Source: Gryllotalpicola protaetiae (GTDB lineage Bacteria > Actinomycetota > Actinomycetes > Actinomycetales > Microbacteriaceae). Taken from it: a DNA stretch of 64,000 nucleotides. Under the pieces are notes generated by a model, which saw only the letters and a list, made by a program, of their open reading frames with translations, searched no databases and was not told the DNA's origin. Below, in pieces: positions 49,962 to 58,322 of this stretch. The stretch's first letter is position 1. The number at the start of each line of letters is the position of its first letter. Where the stretch lies: NCBI RefSeq assembly GCF_003627055.1, contig NZ_CP032624.1:3162001-3226000 (forward strand). The letters are read 5' to 3'. Made by a program: the position numbers and the translations under genes.

Positions 49962-50885
49962 ATGGACGAAGTAGGCGCCATCATCGTGGTGATCGTCGTC
50001 ATCATCGTCATCATCTTCGTGATCGTGACTCTCTTCCGGGCGATCCGAATCGTGCCGCAGGCGCGCGCGGGCGTCGTCGAGCGGCTCGGCCGGTACCACA
50101 AGACGCTCCTGCCGGGCCTGAACCTGCTGGTTCCCTACGTCGACCGCCTGCGGCCGCTCATCGACCTTCGCGAGCAGGTCGTGTCGTTCCCGCCCCAGCC
50201 CGTGATCACCGAGGACAACCTGGTCGTCTCGATCGACACCGTCATCTACTTCCAGGTGACGGACGCCCGCGCGGCCACCTACGAGATCGCCAATTACCTC
50301 GCCGCGGTCGAGCAGCTGACCACCACCACGCTCCGTAACGTCGTCGGCGGTCTCAACCTCGAAGAGGTGCTGACCAGCCGCGACAACATCAACTCGCAGC
50401 TGCGCATCGTGCTCGACGAGGCAACGGGCAAGTGGGGCATCCGCGTCGGCCGTGTCGAGCTCAAGTCGATCGACCCGCCCGCCTCGATCAAGGACTCGAT
50501 GGAGCAGCAGATGCGCGCAGAGCGCAACCGGCGCGCCGCGATCCTGACCGCAGAGGGCACGAAGCAGTCCGAGATCCTCAACGCGGAAGGCTTCAAGCAG
50601 GCCGCGATCCTCAAGGCAGAGGGCGACAAGCAGGCCGCCGTGCTGCGCGCAGAGGGAGAGGCGAAGGCGATCGACACCGTCTTCACCGCGATCCACGAAG
50701 GCAAGCCCGACGACCTGCTCCTCGCCTACCAGTACCTGCAGACCCTGCCGCTGATCGCCAACGGGCAGGCGAACAAGGTGTGGATGATCCCGGCCGAGCT
50801 CACCAAGGCGCTCGAGGGCTTCAGTTCGGCGTTCGGCGCGAAGCTGCCCGGCGCAGGCGCACCTGCGGCTCCACCTGCGGAGTAG
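49962..50885 (+). CDS. SPFH/stomatin-like (paraslipin/QmcA) protein
   Basis: A 307-residue band-7 protein. A single N-terminal helix (about 5-26), the SPFH domain (about 30-185; VPQARAGVVERLGRYHKTLL, TVIYFQVTDARAATYEIANY) and a coiled-coil tail. From about residue 200 there are tandem repeats of 11 residues centred on AEG (ILTAEGTKQSE, ILNAEGFKQAA, ILKAEGDKQAA, VLRAEGEAKAI), the flotillin-like EA repeats that drive oligomerisation. AAAGGGGG precedes the ATG. Forms a unit with NfeD. Confidence 0.93.
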   Translation: MDEVGAIIVVIVVIIVIIFVIVTLFRAIRIVPQARAGVVERLGRYHKTLLPGLNLLVPYVDRLRPLIDLREQVVSFPPQPVITEDNLVVSIDTVIYFQVTDARAATYEIANYLAAVEQLTTTTLRNVVGGLNLEEVLTSRDNINSQLRIVLDEATGKWGIRVGRVELKSIDPPASIKDSMEQQMRAERNRRAAILTAEGTKQSEILNAEGFKQAAILKAEGDKQAAVLRAEGEAKAIDTVFTAIHEGKPDDLLLAYQYLQTLPLIANGQANKVWMIPAELTKALEGFSSAFGAKLPGAGAPAAPPAE

Positions 50886-50942
50886 CTCCTGAGCCCAACG
50901 ACCGGCCGCGACAGCGGTTACTTCGCACCGCCGCGCCCGCGC

Positions 50943-51677
50943 GTGCTCGCGCATCGCGGTCTTGCGACCAGCGCTCCCGAGAACACGCTGCTCGCTTTCG
51001 CGGCGGCGCTTGCGGCCGGCGCGCCGTACATCGAGACCGACGTGCACGTCTCGGCCGACGGGGTCGCGGTCGTGAGCCACGACCCCGACCTGAAGCGGCT
51101 CGCCGGGCGCGAGGCGCGCATCGCGCAGCTCACCGGCGCCGAGCTGGCGAAGGTCGACCTGGGCCACGGGCAGTCGTATTCGACGCTCGCCGAAGCGCTC
51201 GAGGCATTCCCCGACGCGCGCTTCAACATCGACGTGAAGGCAAGGGCGGCGGCGGATGCCGTGGCCGGCGCGGTTCTCGGCGCCGGCGCCACCCGCCGGG
51301 TGCTCATCACGAGCTTCGACGACGCCACCCGCCGGGCAACGCTCGCTGCGCTCGGCGGATCGCACGCCGCCGCGACCTCTGCATCGCAGCGCGGTGTGAT
51401 CTGGGCGCTCGTCGGCGCGCGCCTCGGCCTGGGCTTCCTCGTGCGCGCCGCCCTGGCCGGCGTCGATGCCGTGCAGGTGCCGGAGCGCCAGGGGCCGCTC
51501 TCGGTCGTCACGCCACGCTTCATCGACGCGGTGCACCGCGCGGGGGCCGAGGTTCACGTCTGGGTCGTGAACGACGCGGCGGCGATGCGGCGACTGATCG
51601 CGCTGGGCGTCGACGGAATCGTGACAGATCGCGTCGATCTCGCTGTGAGTGTTGTCAAGGACCTGGCAAACCCCTGA
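50943..51677 (+). CDS. Glycerophosphodiester phosphodiesterase family protein
   Basis: A 244-residue GDPD-fold enzyme: LAHRGLATSAPENTLLAFAA (2-21 region, catalytic HRG..PENT), ETDVHVSADGVAVVSHDPDL (E/D metal ligands and the second His), and WVVNDAAAMRRLIALGVDGI near the end. It hydrolyses glycerophosphodiesters to glycerol-3-phosphate. The only normal start codon is the GTG at 50943, which leaves a very short leader before the domain; homologues usually have about 18 more residues, and a CTG at 50889 opens such a frame. The true start may be the CTG. Confidence 0.88.
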   Translation: MLAHRGLATSAPENTLLAFAAALAAGAPYIETDVHVSADGVAVVSHDPDLKRLAGREARIAQLTGAELAKVDLGHGQSYSTLAEALEAFPDARFNIDVKARAAADAVAGAVLGAGATRRVLITSFDDATRRATLAALGGSHAAATSASQRGVIWALVGARLGLGFLVRAALAGVDAVQVPERQGPLSVVTPRFIDAVHRAGAEVHVWVVNDAAAMRRLIALGVDGIVTDRVDLAVSVVKDLANP

Positions 51678-51692
51678 GTCTGCCGCTTCACT

Positions 51693-51718
51693 GGGAAGCA
51701 CCGGGAACGCGAATGCGT
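51693..51718 (+). promoter_or_regulatory. Possible SigR/SigH-type promoter of rbpA
   Basis: GGAAG (51693-51697), 18 bases, then GTT (51716-51718). This follows the GGAAT-N18-GTT form of SigR-type promoters with one mismatch. In Streptomyces rbpA is a SigR target (known). Confidence 0.45.
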
Positions 51719-51758
51719 TGGACCTCATGAATTCGTATCGAGCGTGGAGGAGTCCCGA

Positions 51759-52121
51759 ATGGCAGATCGAAGCCTACGTGGAATGAGGCTCGGTGCTCAG
51801 AGCCTGCAGAGCGAAGAGGGCGTCGCCTTCTCGCCGCGCGCGAGCCACACCTACGCGTGTGCGAGCTGCGGTCGCGAGACGACCATGGTGTTCGCCGCAG
51901 AGGCCGATGCCCCAGACACCTGGGAGTGCCGGTACTGCGGCCAGGAGGCGACGCTGCTGGTCGACGACAAGCCGGTCGAGGTGGACCGCGCGGAGGCCAA
52001 GGCCCCGCGCAGCCACTGGGACATGCTGCTTGAGCGTCGCACAGAGGCGGAGCTCGAGGAGCTCCTGCAGGAGCGCCTCACCTACCTGCGCTCGCGCCGC
52101 GGCCAGGACGCGAACGTATAA
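51759..52121 (+). CDS. rbpA: RNA polymerase-binding protein RbpA
   Basis: A 120-residue actinobacterial transcription activator that binds RNA polymerase and group 1/2 sigma factors. MADRSLRGMRLG is the universal N-terminus, four cysteines C34, C37, C57 and C60 form a zinc ribbon (TYACASCGRE, WECRYCGQE), and the C-terminal sigma-interaction helix (HWDMLLERRTEAELEELLQE) is complete. GGAGGAG precedes the ATG. Convergent with lnt, overlapping it by 40 bases. Confidence 0.97.
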   Translation: MADRSLRGMRLGAQSLQSEEGVAFSPRASHTYACASCGRETTMVFAAEADAPDTWECRYCGQEATLLVDDKPVEVDRAEAKAPRSHWDMLLERRTEAELEELLQERLTYLRSRRGQDANV

Positions 52122-53776
52122 GAGCGCACTTCGGTCAAGGCCGGGTCCGAAAGGGCCCGGCCTTTTCTGTCGCGGAGCACCAGCACGAAGCATCCGATCA
52201 GCCCTGCCGCTCCCAGCGTCGCCGCGCCGGCCTCGACACCCGAGCCGATGATGATCGCAGGTGTCACGCCGCTCGACAGCGGCACGTCTGCGACCAGTCG
52301 CCCCGGCTTGTACGCCGGGATCGATGCGATCGTGCGCCCGTCGGGCGCGATCACCTGGCTCGTCCCGACGGTCGAGATGTTCACGACCGAGCGGTCGGCC
52401 TCGACGGCACGCATGCGGGCGATGGCCAGCTGCTGCACGTTCTCCTCCGTCTGCCCGAAGTCGGCGTTGTTGGTCTGCGCGAGGATGAGCTGGGCTCCCC
52501 CGTCGATCATCTGCGGGATCTGCCGGTCGTCGATGATGTCGAAGCAGATCGAGATGCCGGCCTTGATGCCGCGGATGTCGAAGACGTTCGGCCGCGTACC
52601 CGGCGTGTAGTCGCGCTGCACGAGGTCGACGAGCGCCGGCGCGATCGCGTGGAAGACCGTGCGGTACGGGATGTACTCGCCGAACGGCACGGGAAGCTGC
52701 TTGTCGTACTGGGCGGTCTTGCCCTTCGTGCCGTCCCACAGCAGCGAGGAGTTGAAGGTCTTCCTGCCATCCTCCGTGATGGCGCCGACGACGAGCGGGG
52801 CGCTGAGGGTGTTCGAGAGCGCGCTCAGCACGCTCGCGCTGTGCGCGTCTTCGAGCGGGTTCGCGCTGGCCGCGCCCTCCGGCCACACGACCATGCTGAA
52901 CGGCCCCTTGCCGATCAGCGGCACCGTCGCGTCGACCTGCGCGTCCTCGACGGCGCCGTACACGTTCTTCGGGTCGAAGTAGCCGGCCGGCCCGTCGCCC
53001 TGCACCGCGGCGACCCGGGTCGTGCCATGCGCGGCGCTCGGCCAGATGGGCACGGATGCCAGGGCCAGCGCCGCGACGACAGGGATGAACGCCCGGGTCG
53101 CCCTGCGCAGCCCTGCCTCCTGTGCGCACGCGAGCGCGAGCGCCGAGAGCCAGACCAGCAGGAAGGTGAGCCCCGCCACCCCGACCCAGGCGACCAGGTG
53201 CGTGAACGGGCTCTCGGACTGCGAATACGCGACCCGGCCCCAGGCGAAACCCGTGAACGGCCAGTGGTTGGTCTGCAGCTCGCGCAGCGTCCACAGCCCG
53301 GCGATGATGAGCGGCAGCGCGACGACCCGGCCGAAGACGCCGGGCAGTGCGCGCGGCACCCAACGGTATGCGAGCGTGAAGAGCAGCGCTGCGAGCGCCC
53401 AGAACGCCGACTCGGTGATCGACAGCGCGAGCCACGGGATGGGGCCGAGGTAGAGCGCCGTCCAGTAGATGTCGGAGACGTAGAACGCGAGGCCGCCGAC
53501 GAAGCCGACGAGCAGGGCGCTCCAGGCGCCACGGCCCTGCTGCGCGAGCAGCAGCAGGGCGACGCCCGGGAACACGAGCGGCCACCAGTAGTGGTCGGGG
53601 AACGCGCCGTCGAAGAGCACTCCCCCGGCGGCGGCGCAGAGCAGCGCCGCCCACAATGGGAGGCCGCGCAGGCGGTCTGCAGACGCCGCCCCGTCCGTGC
53701 GGAAGGGATTCCGCGCGACACGCCGGGGTGCCGACGGCGACACGCCGCCGGGCGGCGAATCGATCTTCCGCAGCAT
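52082..53776 (-). CDS. lnt: Apolipoprotein N-acyltransferase
   Basis: A 564-residue membrane enzyme that adds the third acyl chain to lipoproteins. About seven N-terminal helices are followed by the nitrilase-like catalytic domain with the E-K-C triad: Glu in VVWPEGAASANP, Lys in QYDKQLPVPFGE and Cys in KAGISICFDIIDD. The first 25 residues (IDSPPGGVSPSAPRRVARNP region) are encoded by a copy of the 70-bp repeat and are not part of the Lnt fold. The last 13 codons overlap rbpA on the other strand. Downstream of helY by 12 bases. Confidence 0.92.
   Translation of the reverse strand: MLRKIDSPPGGVSPSAPRRVARNPFRTDGAASADRLRGLPLWAALLCAAAGGVLFDGAFPDHYWWPLVFPGVALLLLAQQGRGAWSALLVGFVGGLAFYVSDIYWTALYLGPIPWLALSITESAFWALAALLFTLAYRWVPRALPGVFGRVVALPLIIAGLWTLRELQTNHWPFTGFAWGRVAYSQSESPFTHLVAWVGVAGLTFLLVWLSALALACAQEAGLRRATRAFIPVVAALALASVPIWPSAAHGTTRVAAVQGDGPAGYFDPKNVYGAVEDAQVDATVPLIGKGPFSMVVWPEGAASANPLEDAHSASVLSALSNTLSAPLVVGAITEDGRKTFNSSLLWDGTKGKTAQYDKQLPVPFGEYIPYRTVFHAIAPALVDLVQRDYTPGTRPNVFDIRGIKAGISICFDIIDDRQIPQMIDGGAQLILAQTNNADFGQTEENVQQLAIARMRAVEADRSVVNISTVGTSQVIAPDGRTIASIPAYKPGRLVADVPLSSGVTPAIIIGSGVEAGAATLGAAGLIGCFVLVLRDRKGRALSDPALTEVRSYTFASWPRRERR
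52137..52168 (+). terminator. Terminator of rbpA, inside the lnt coding region
   Basis: Stem AAGGCCGGGTCC / GGGCCCGGCCTT (one G-T) with a GAAA tetraloop and a TTCTGT run. On the other strand these bases encode the C-terminus of Lnt. Confidence 0.8.
53700..53770. repeat. 71-bp interspersed REP-like repeat, copy 3, inside lnt
   Basis: On the minus strand the ends read GCGGAAGATCGATTC and GGAATCCCTTCCGC, and CCCGGCGGCGTGTCGC and GGCGTGTC match the interior of copies 1 and 2. It covers codons 3 to about 26 of lnt. Confidence 0.65.
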
Positions 53777-53788
53777 CCGTCGCCCCTG

Positions 53789-56221
53789 CTAGCCCACGCT
53801 CGAGTACGCGACGATGCCGCGACGTACCGCGTCGAGCGCCTGCCGCGCCGTGCGCCCGAGCTCGCCGTCGGCGACGATCGACAGCTGGTCGAGCAGGTCG
53901 ATGGTCTGCTTCGCCCAGCGCACGAAGTCGCCCGCCGCGAGCTCTGCCTGGTCGAGCACGCGCTCGAGCGCCTGCCCCCGCGCCCAGGCGTGCATCGCCG
54001 GAGCGAGCCCCACCGACAGCGGGTCGCTGCCCGGAAGCCGGTTCTCGCGCTCGAGGTCGTCGAGCTCGGCCCACAGCGTCTGGGTCTTGTCGAGCGCCTC
54101 GCGGAAGCGGCCCTTGGGCAGCAGGTGCTCCGGCGGGTTCACCTCGTCGCGGCGCGGCTCGAAGACCAGCGCGCACGCCATGGCGGCGAGGCTCGGGGCG
54201 TCCAGCCCGTCCCACAGGCCGTGCCGCAGGCTCTCCGCGACGAGCAGGTCGCGCTCGCCGTAGATGCGCCGCAGTCGCTTGCCGTCCGAAGTCAGGCGCA
54301 CCTGCCCGTCCTCGCCGACGTGCAGGTAGTCGATCGCGATCAGTACCTCGCTGACCCGGTCGAACACGCGGGCCACGGCGCCGGTGCGGCTGCGGATCTG
54401 CGAGTTCAGCTGATCGGTCTCGCGCTTGAGACGCCACCACCGCTCGGCCCAGCGGGCGTGCTGCTCGCGCTCGGCGCAACCGTGGCACGGATGCCGGCGC
54501 ATCCGCTGCCGGAGATCGGCGAGCTCACGCTGCACCCGCGTCTTCGCCGCGGCCGACTGCCCCTGCATCTTGGAGTTCTGCTTCTCGAGGTCGGTCACCT
54601 CGCGGCGGATCGCCGCATACTCGGCGAAGTCGCCGAGGTGACATGTCATCGCATCGGCGTAGCCCGCGAGCGACTCCTCGCGCTTGCGCACCGCGCGCGC
54701 CAGGTCGACGACGGCGCGGTCGGCCTGGAACTGCGCGAACGACGACTCGAGGATCTCGCGGGTGCGCTCGCGCCCGAACTGCTCGATCAGGTTCACGGCC
54801 ATGTTGTAGGTCGGCCGGAAGCTGGAGTTCAGCGGGTAGGAGCGGCGGGAGGCGAGGGCGGCGACCGCCTGCGGGTCGAGCCCGTCGACCCATTGGATGA
54901 CGGAGTGCCCCTCGACGTCGATGCCGCGGCGACCGGCGCGGCCGGTCAGCTGGGTGTACTCCCCCGGCGTGATCGGCACGCGCGCCTCGCCGTTGAACTT
55001 CTCGAGCTTCTCGAGCACGACCGTGCGCGCGGGCATGTTGATGCCGAGCGCGAGGGTCTCTGTGGCGAACACGACCTTGACGAGCTTGCGCTGGAAGAGC
55101 TCCTCGACGACCTCTTTGAAGGCGGGCAGCAGGCCCGCGTGATGCGCGGCGACACCCCGCTGCAGCCCCTCGAGCCACTCCCAGTAGCCGAGGACCGCGA
55201 GGTCCTCGTCGAGCAGCGTGCGGGTGCGCTCCTCGACGACCTGGCGGATCTCCTCGCGCTCCCACTGCTCGGTGAGGCGGATGCCTGCGCGCAGCACCTG
55301 CTGCACCGCCTGGTCGCACCCGTTGCGACTGAACACGAAGAAGATCGCAGGCAGCAGCCGGCGCCCGTCGAGCAGGCTCACGACCTCGGAGCGATCGAGC
55401 CGGAATCCGTGCCCGCCGAATCCGCCGCCGTGCCGCCTGCCACGATCGGAAGCTGCGCGCCCGCCGGACGGGCGCCCGCCCGCTCGGGCGAGCTGCACGA
55501 GCTCGGGATTCACCTTGATCGCGGAATCCCGCCCGGCGCCCTCGAAGAGGTCGACGAGCTTCGAGCGCACGAGCACGTGCTGCTCGAGGGGAACCGGCCG
55601 CTCTTCGGACACCACGACGTCGGTGTCGCCGCGCACGGCCTGCAGCCAGTCGCCGAACTCCTCGGCGTTGCTGACCGTCGCCGACAGCGAGACGAGGCGC
55701 ACCTGCTGCGGCAGGTGGATGATGACCTCCTCCCACACCGCGCCGCGGAACCGGTCCGCGAGGTAGTGCACCTCGTCCATCACGACGAACGCGAGTCCCG
55801 GCAGCAGGTCCGAGTCGGCGTACAGCATGTTTCGCAGCACCTCAGTCGTCATGACGACGATGCGCGCGCGCGAGTTGACGTTGGTGTCGCCGGTGAGCAG
55901 CCCGACGTCCTCCGGCCCGTAGCGGTCGACGAGCTCGTTGAACTTCTGGTTCGACAGCGCTTTCATCGGCGCCGTGTAGAACACCTTCTGGTGCGGTGTC
56001 GCCATCGCGAGGTGCACGGCGAACTCCGCGACCGCCGTCTTTCCGGCCCCCGTCGGCGCGGCGACGAGCACGCTGCGGCCCGCCTCGAGGCTCGCGCAGG
56101 CGTCGAGCTGGAACGGATCGAGATCGAAGCGCAGCAACGACCGGAACTCGTCGAGCCGAGGCGAGCGCGAGCGGGTCTTCGAAGCCGCGTACCGCTCGGA
56201 CGGCGAGAGCTGGTCGGTCAC
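53789..56221 (-). CDS. helY: Ski2-like DEAD/DEAH-box RNA helicase HelY
   Basis: An 810-residue SF2 helicase. Walker A APTGAGKT (55-62), motif II DEVH (149-152), motif III SLSATVSNAEEFGDW and motif VI QLTGRAGRRGIDVEGHS are all present, and a cysteine cluster (RRHPCHGCAEREQH) lies in the C-terminal region. The family acts on RNA, probably in turnover or ribosome work. The order tatC-helY is conserved in actinobacteria. A GTG start follows a TAGCAT hexamer by 6 bases. Confidence 0.95.
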   Translation of the reverse strand: MTDQLSPSERYAASKTRSRSPRLDEFRSLLRFDLDPFQLDACASLEAGRSVLVAAPTGAGKTAVAEFAVHLAMATPHQKVFYTAPMKALSNQKFNELVDRYGPEDVGLLTGDTNVNSRARIVVMTTEVLRNMLYADSDLLPGLAFVVMDEVHYLADRFRGAVWEEVIIHLPQQVRLVSLSATVSNAEEFGDWLQAVRGDTDVVVSEERPVPLEQHVLVRSKLVDLFEGAGRDSAIKVNPELVQLARAGGRPSGGRAASDRGRRHGGGFGGHGFRLDRSEVVSLLDGRRLLPAIFFVFSRNGCDQAVQQVLRAGIRLTEQWEREEIRQVVEERTRTLLDEDLAVLGYWEWLEGLQRGVAAHHAGLLPAFKEVVEELFQRKLVKVVFATETLALGINMPARTVVLEKLEKFNGEARVPITPGEYTQLTGRAGRRGIDVEGHSVIQWVDGLDPQAVAALASRRSYPLNSSFRPTYNMAVNLIEQFGRERTREILESSFAQFQADRAVVDLARAVRKREESLAGYADAMTCHLGDFAEYAAIRREVTDLEKQNSKMQGQSAAAKTRVQRELADLRQRMRRHPCHGCAEREQHARWAERWWRLKRETDQLNSQIRSRTGAVARVFDRVSEVLIAIDYLHVGEDGQVRLTSDGKRLRRIYGERDLLVAESLRHGLWDGLDAPSLAAMACALVFEPRRDEVNPPEHLLPKGRFREALDKTQTLWAELDDLERENRLPGSDPLSVGLAPAMHAWARGQALERVLDQAELAAGDFVRWAKQTIDLLDQLSIVADGELGRTARQALDAVRRGIVAYSSVG

Positions 56222-56227
56222 CCGTTC

Positions 56228-56233
56228 ATGCTA
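56228..56233 (-). promoter_or_regulatory. Probable -10 element of helY
   Basis: Minus-strand TAGCAT ends 6 bases before the GTG at 56221. Confidence 0.45.
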
Positions 56234-56243
56234 CGTGGCGGTG

Positions 56244-57044
56244 CTATGTGGCGAGTTCAGCGTCGAGGTCTTCCGCGTCGCGGTTCTTGCGCCGGTCGTG
56301 CAGCCACGCGAACCCTGCGGCCGCGAAGTACAGCACAACGAGCGGCACGGCGAGCAGCATCATCGAGACGACGTCGGTCGACGGGGTCGCGAGCGCCGCG
56401 AACAGGATCGAGCCGAGGATCGCCCAGCGCCACGCCTTGAGGATCGCGGCGGCCGAGATGATGCCGATCATGTTGAGCAGCACGATGAACACCGGCGTCA
56501 CGAACGCGACGCCGACGGCCAGCACGAGCTTCAGCACGAAGGTGAAGTAGTCGCTCGCGTTCAGGATCGTCAGGTTGTCGTGCGGCGCGAAGCTCGCGAA
56601 CAGCGTCACGATGTGCGGAGTCACGTACCAGCCGAACGCGCACCCGCCGAGGAACAGCGGGACGGCCGAGAAGAAGAACCCGAAGATGTAGCGCTTCTCT
56701 TTGCCCGTCAGGCCCGGCGTCAGGAACGCGAAGATCTCGTACAGCCACAGCGGTGACGAGGCGACCAGGCCGATGTACAGCGTCAGCTGCATCCGCAGGT
56801 CGAACGCCGCCGTCAGGGTCGGGAAGTTGATATGCGCGTTCTGCGCTGTCGCCATGTTCTGAATGACAGCTGTCAGGGCGCTCCACACGAACGGCTCGAC
56901 GAACCACCCGCCGATCGCCGCCACGATCACCCCGATGGCGGCGATCATCGCACGGTTGCGAAGCTCGATCAGGTGCTGACCGAGCGACATCCGCCCGTCG
57001 GGATCTTTGGCGGCGCGCCCAGCCTTGGTGGCAGTGGCGCTCAC
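56244..57044 (-). CDS. tatC: Sec-independent protein translocase subunit TatC
   Basis: A 266-residue six-helix membrane protein that binds twin-arginine signal peptides. MSLGQHLIELRNRAMIAAIG (about 19-38), the conserved LRNR, VGVAFVTPVFIVLLNMIGII and the short basic tail are typical. The glutamate-bearing segment FFLGGCAFGWYV-like loop follows. It starts 3 bases after tatA and 22 bases before helY. TatB is not present; actinobacteria keep TatB elsewhere. Confidence 0.96.
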   Translation of the reverse strand: MSATATKAGRAAKDPDGRMSLGQHLIELRNRAMIAAIGVIVAAIGGWFVEPFVWSALTAVIQNMATAQNAHINFPTLTAAFDLRMQLTLYIGLVASSPLWLYEIFAFLTPGLTGKEKRYIFGFFFSAVPLFLGGCAFGWYVTPHIVTLFASFAPHDNLTILNASDYFTFVLKLVLAVGVAFVTPVFIVLLNMIGIISAAAILKAWRWAILGSILFAALATPSTDVVSMMLLAVPLVVLYFAAAGFAWLHDRRKNRDAEDLDAELAT

Positions 57045-57047
57045 GGC

Positions 57048-57272
57048 CTACTTCTTGTCGTCGGCCGCGGTGCTGGACGACTTGCCTGCTGCGGCGGCGT
57101 CGTCTTCGGCGCTCGGCTCGTCCTTCATGGTCTTGACTTCACGGCGGAAGATGCGCACGGACTGGCCGATGCTCTTCGAAACGGCCGGGAGCCTCGTTGC
57201 TCCGAACAGCAGCACGATGATCACGAGGATGATCAGCAGATGCCATCCGCCTAGGTCGCGGAGAAAGCCCAT
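57048..57272 (-). CDS. tatA: Sec-independent protein translocase subunit TatA
   Basis: A 74-residue TatA: one N-terminal helix (GGWHLLIILVIIVLLFGATR, about 8-27) with the FG hinge, then the amphipathic helix LPAVSKSIGQSVRIFRREVK and a charged tail with Asp/Glu/Ala. AAGGA precedes the ATG. It directly precedes tatC and follows pafC. Confidence 0.96.
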   Translation of the reverse strand: MGFLRDLGGWHLLIILVIIVLLFGATRLPAVSKSIGQSVRIFRREVKTMKDEPSAEDDAAAAGKSSSTAADDKK

Positions 57273-57329
57273 TGTTGTTCCTTGGTTTGCGGGATTGTGA
57301 GGATGCCTGGTGCGGGCATCCCGTGCAGT

Positions 57330-58322
57330 CTAACCGTGTTCTGCGCGAGCGTTTCGATAGCGGTCGACCCCGGCCCTCGCCCAGTCCGCCACGGCCCTGC
57401 GCGCTTCAGGCGGGCCCACCACGGTGAGCAGCCCCGGCATGGTCCCGACCAGCCGTTTCAGGCTGTGGAAATGGGCGACACGGATGCTGGTTCGCACAAA
57501 ACCGTCACCTGCCGGCTCGAGCTTCGAATCGGCTGAGAGATATTCGGCGAAGCCGGGAATGGCGCTCGTGGCGAGACGTACTTCGACGACCAAGTCGTCC
57601 GCGCTGGGGTCGAACAGGGTCTCGGAGAGGGCGATCTCGTCGGGGGTGTGCTCGGCTGCGGCATCCGTCGTCGTCACGTCGGCCATGCGGTCCACGCGGA
57701 ACACGCGCACGTCGCCGCGCAGGTGGCACCAGCCGCGCAGGTACCAGACGTCGTCGCGGCTCTCGAGGCGCAGCGGGTCGACGGGTCGGCGCTCGCGTTC
57801 GCCGCGGCCGTTCAAGTAGTCGAATTCGAGGCGGATACCGCGGGCGAGCGCGTCGCGGACGACGTCCAGCCCGGCGTCCGCCCCACCATGGTCGATCGCC
57901 ACAGGCGGCGGCGTTGCCGACGCGCCGCGCGCGAGCTTCGCGATCAGCCCGGCGAGAGCCTCGGTGTCGGCCGTTCCGGGGATCGCCTGCAGGTACTGCA
58001 GGCCCGCGATGAGGGCGGCCGCCTCGCGGGCGGAGAAGCGCGGGGCGTCTTCGATGACGACGCGATTCGTGATGAAGATGATGCCGTCGTCGTCGAGCGC
58101 GTCCCAGTCGATGTCGAAGAGGTCCTCGGGGCCGTACGTCTTCGTCGTGCCCGGCACGCCCATGCCGGTGATGCGCTCGACCTGGTCGCGCATCTCCCGC
58201 TCGGTGAGCCCGAAGTGGGCGGCCGCCTCGGCGACGGGGACACCCGGGTGATCGATCAGGTACGGCACGACCGACAGCAGGAACGCGAGCCGGTCTGCGG
58301 CGTAGGCGGGGCGCGGGCTCAT
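57330..58322 (-). CDS. pafC: WYL-domain transcription regulator PafC
   Basis: A 330-residue regulator. N-terminal winged HTH (LIDHPGVPVAEAAAHFGLTE, about 21-40) and a C-terminal WYL domain (VWYLRGWCHLRGDVRVFRVD, about 192-211). With PafB it forms a heterodimer that controls DNA-damage genes in mycobacteria (known). It overlaps pafB by 4 bases and precedes tatA by 57 bases, the canonical actinobacterial order. Confidence 0.95.
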   Translation of the reverse strand: MSPRPAYAADRLAFLLSVVPYLIDHPGVPVAEAAAHFGLTEREMRDQVERITGMGVPGTTKTYGPEDLFDIDWDALDDDGIIFITNRVVIEDAPRFSAREAAALIAGLQYLQAIPGTADTEALAGLIAKLARGASATPPPVAIDHGGADAGLDVVRDALARGIRLEFDYLNGRGERERRPVDPLRLESRDDVWYLRGWCHLRGDVRVFRVDRMADVTTTDAAAEHTPDEIALSETLFDPSADDLVVEVRLATSAIPGFAEYLSADSKLEPAGDGFVRTSIRVAHFHSLKRLVGTMPGLLTVVGPPEARRAVADWARAGVDRYRNARAEHG

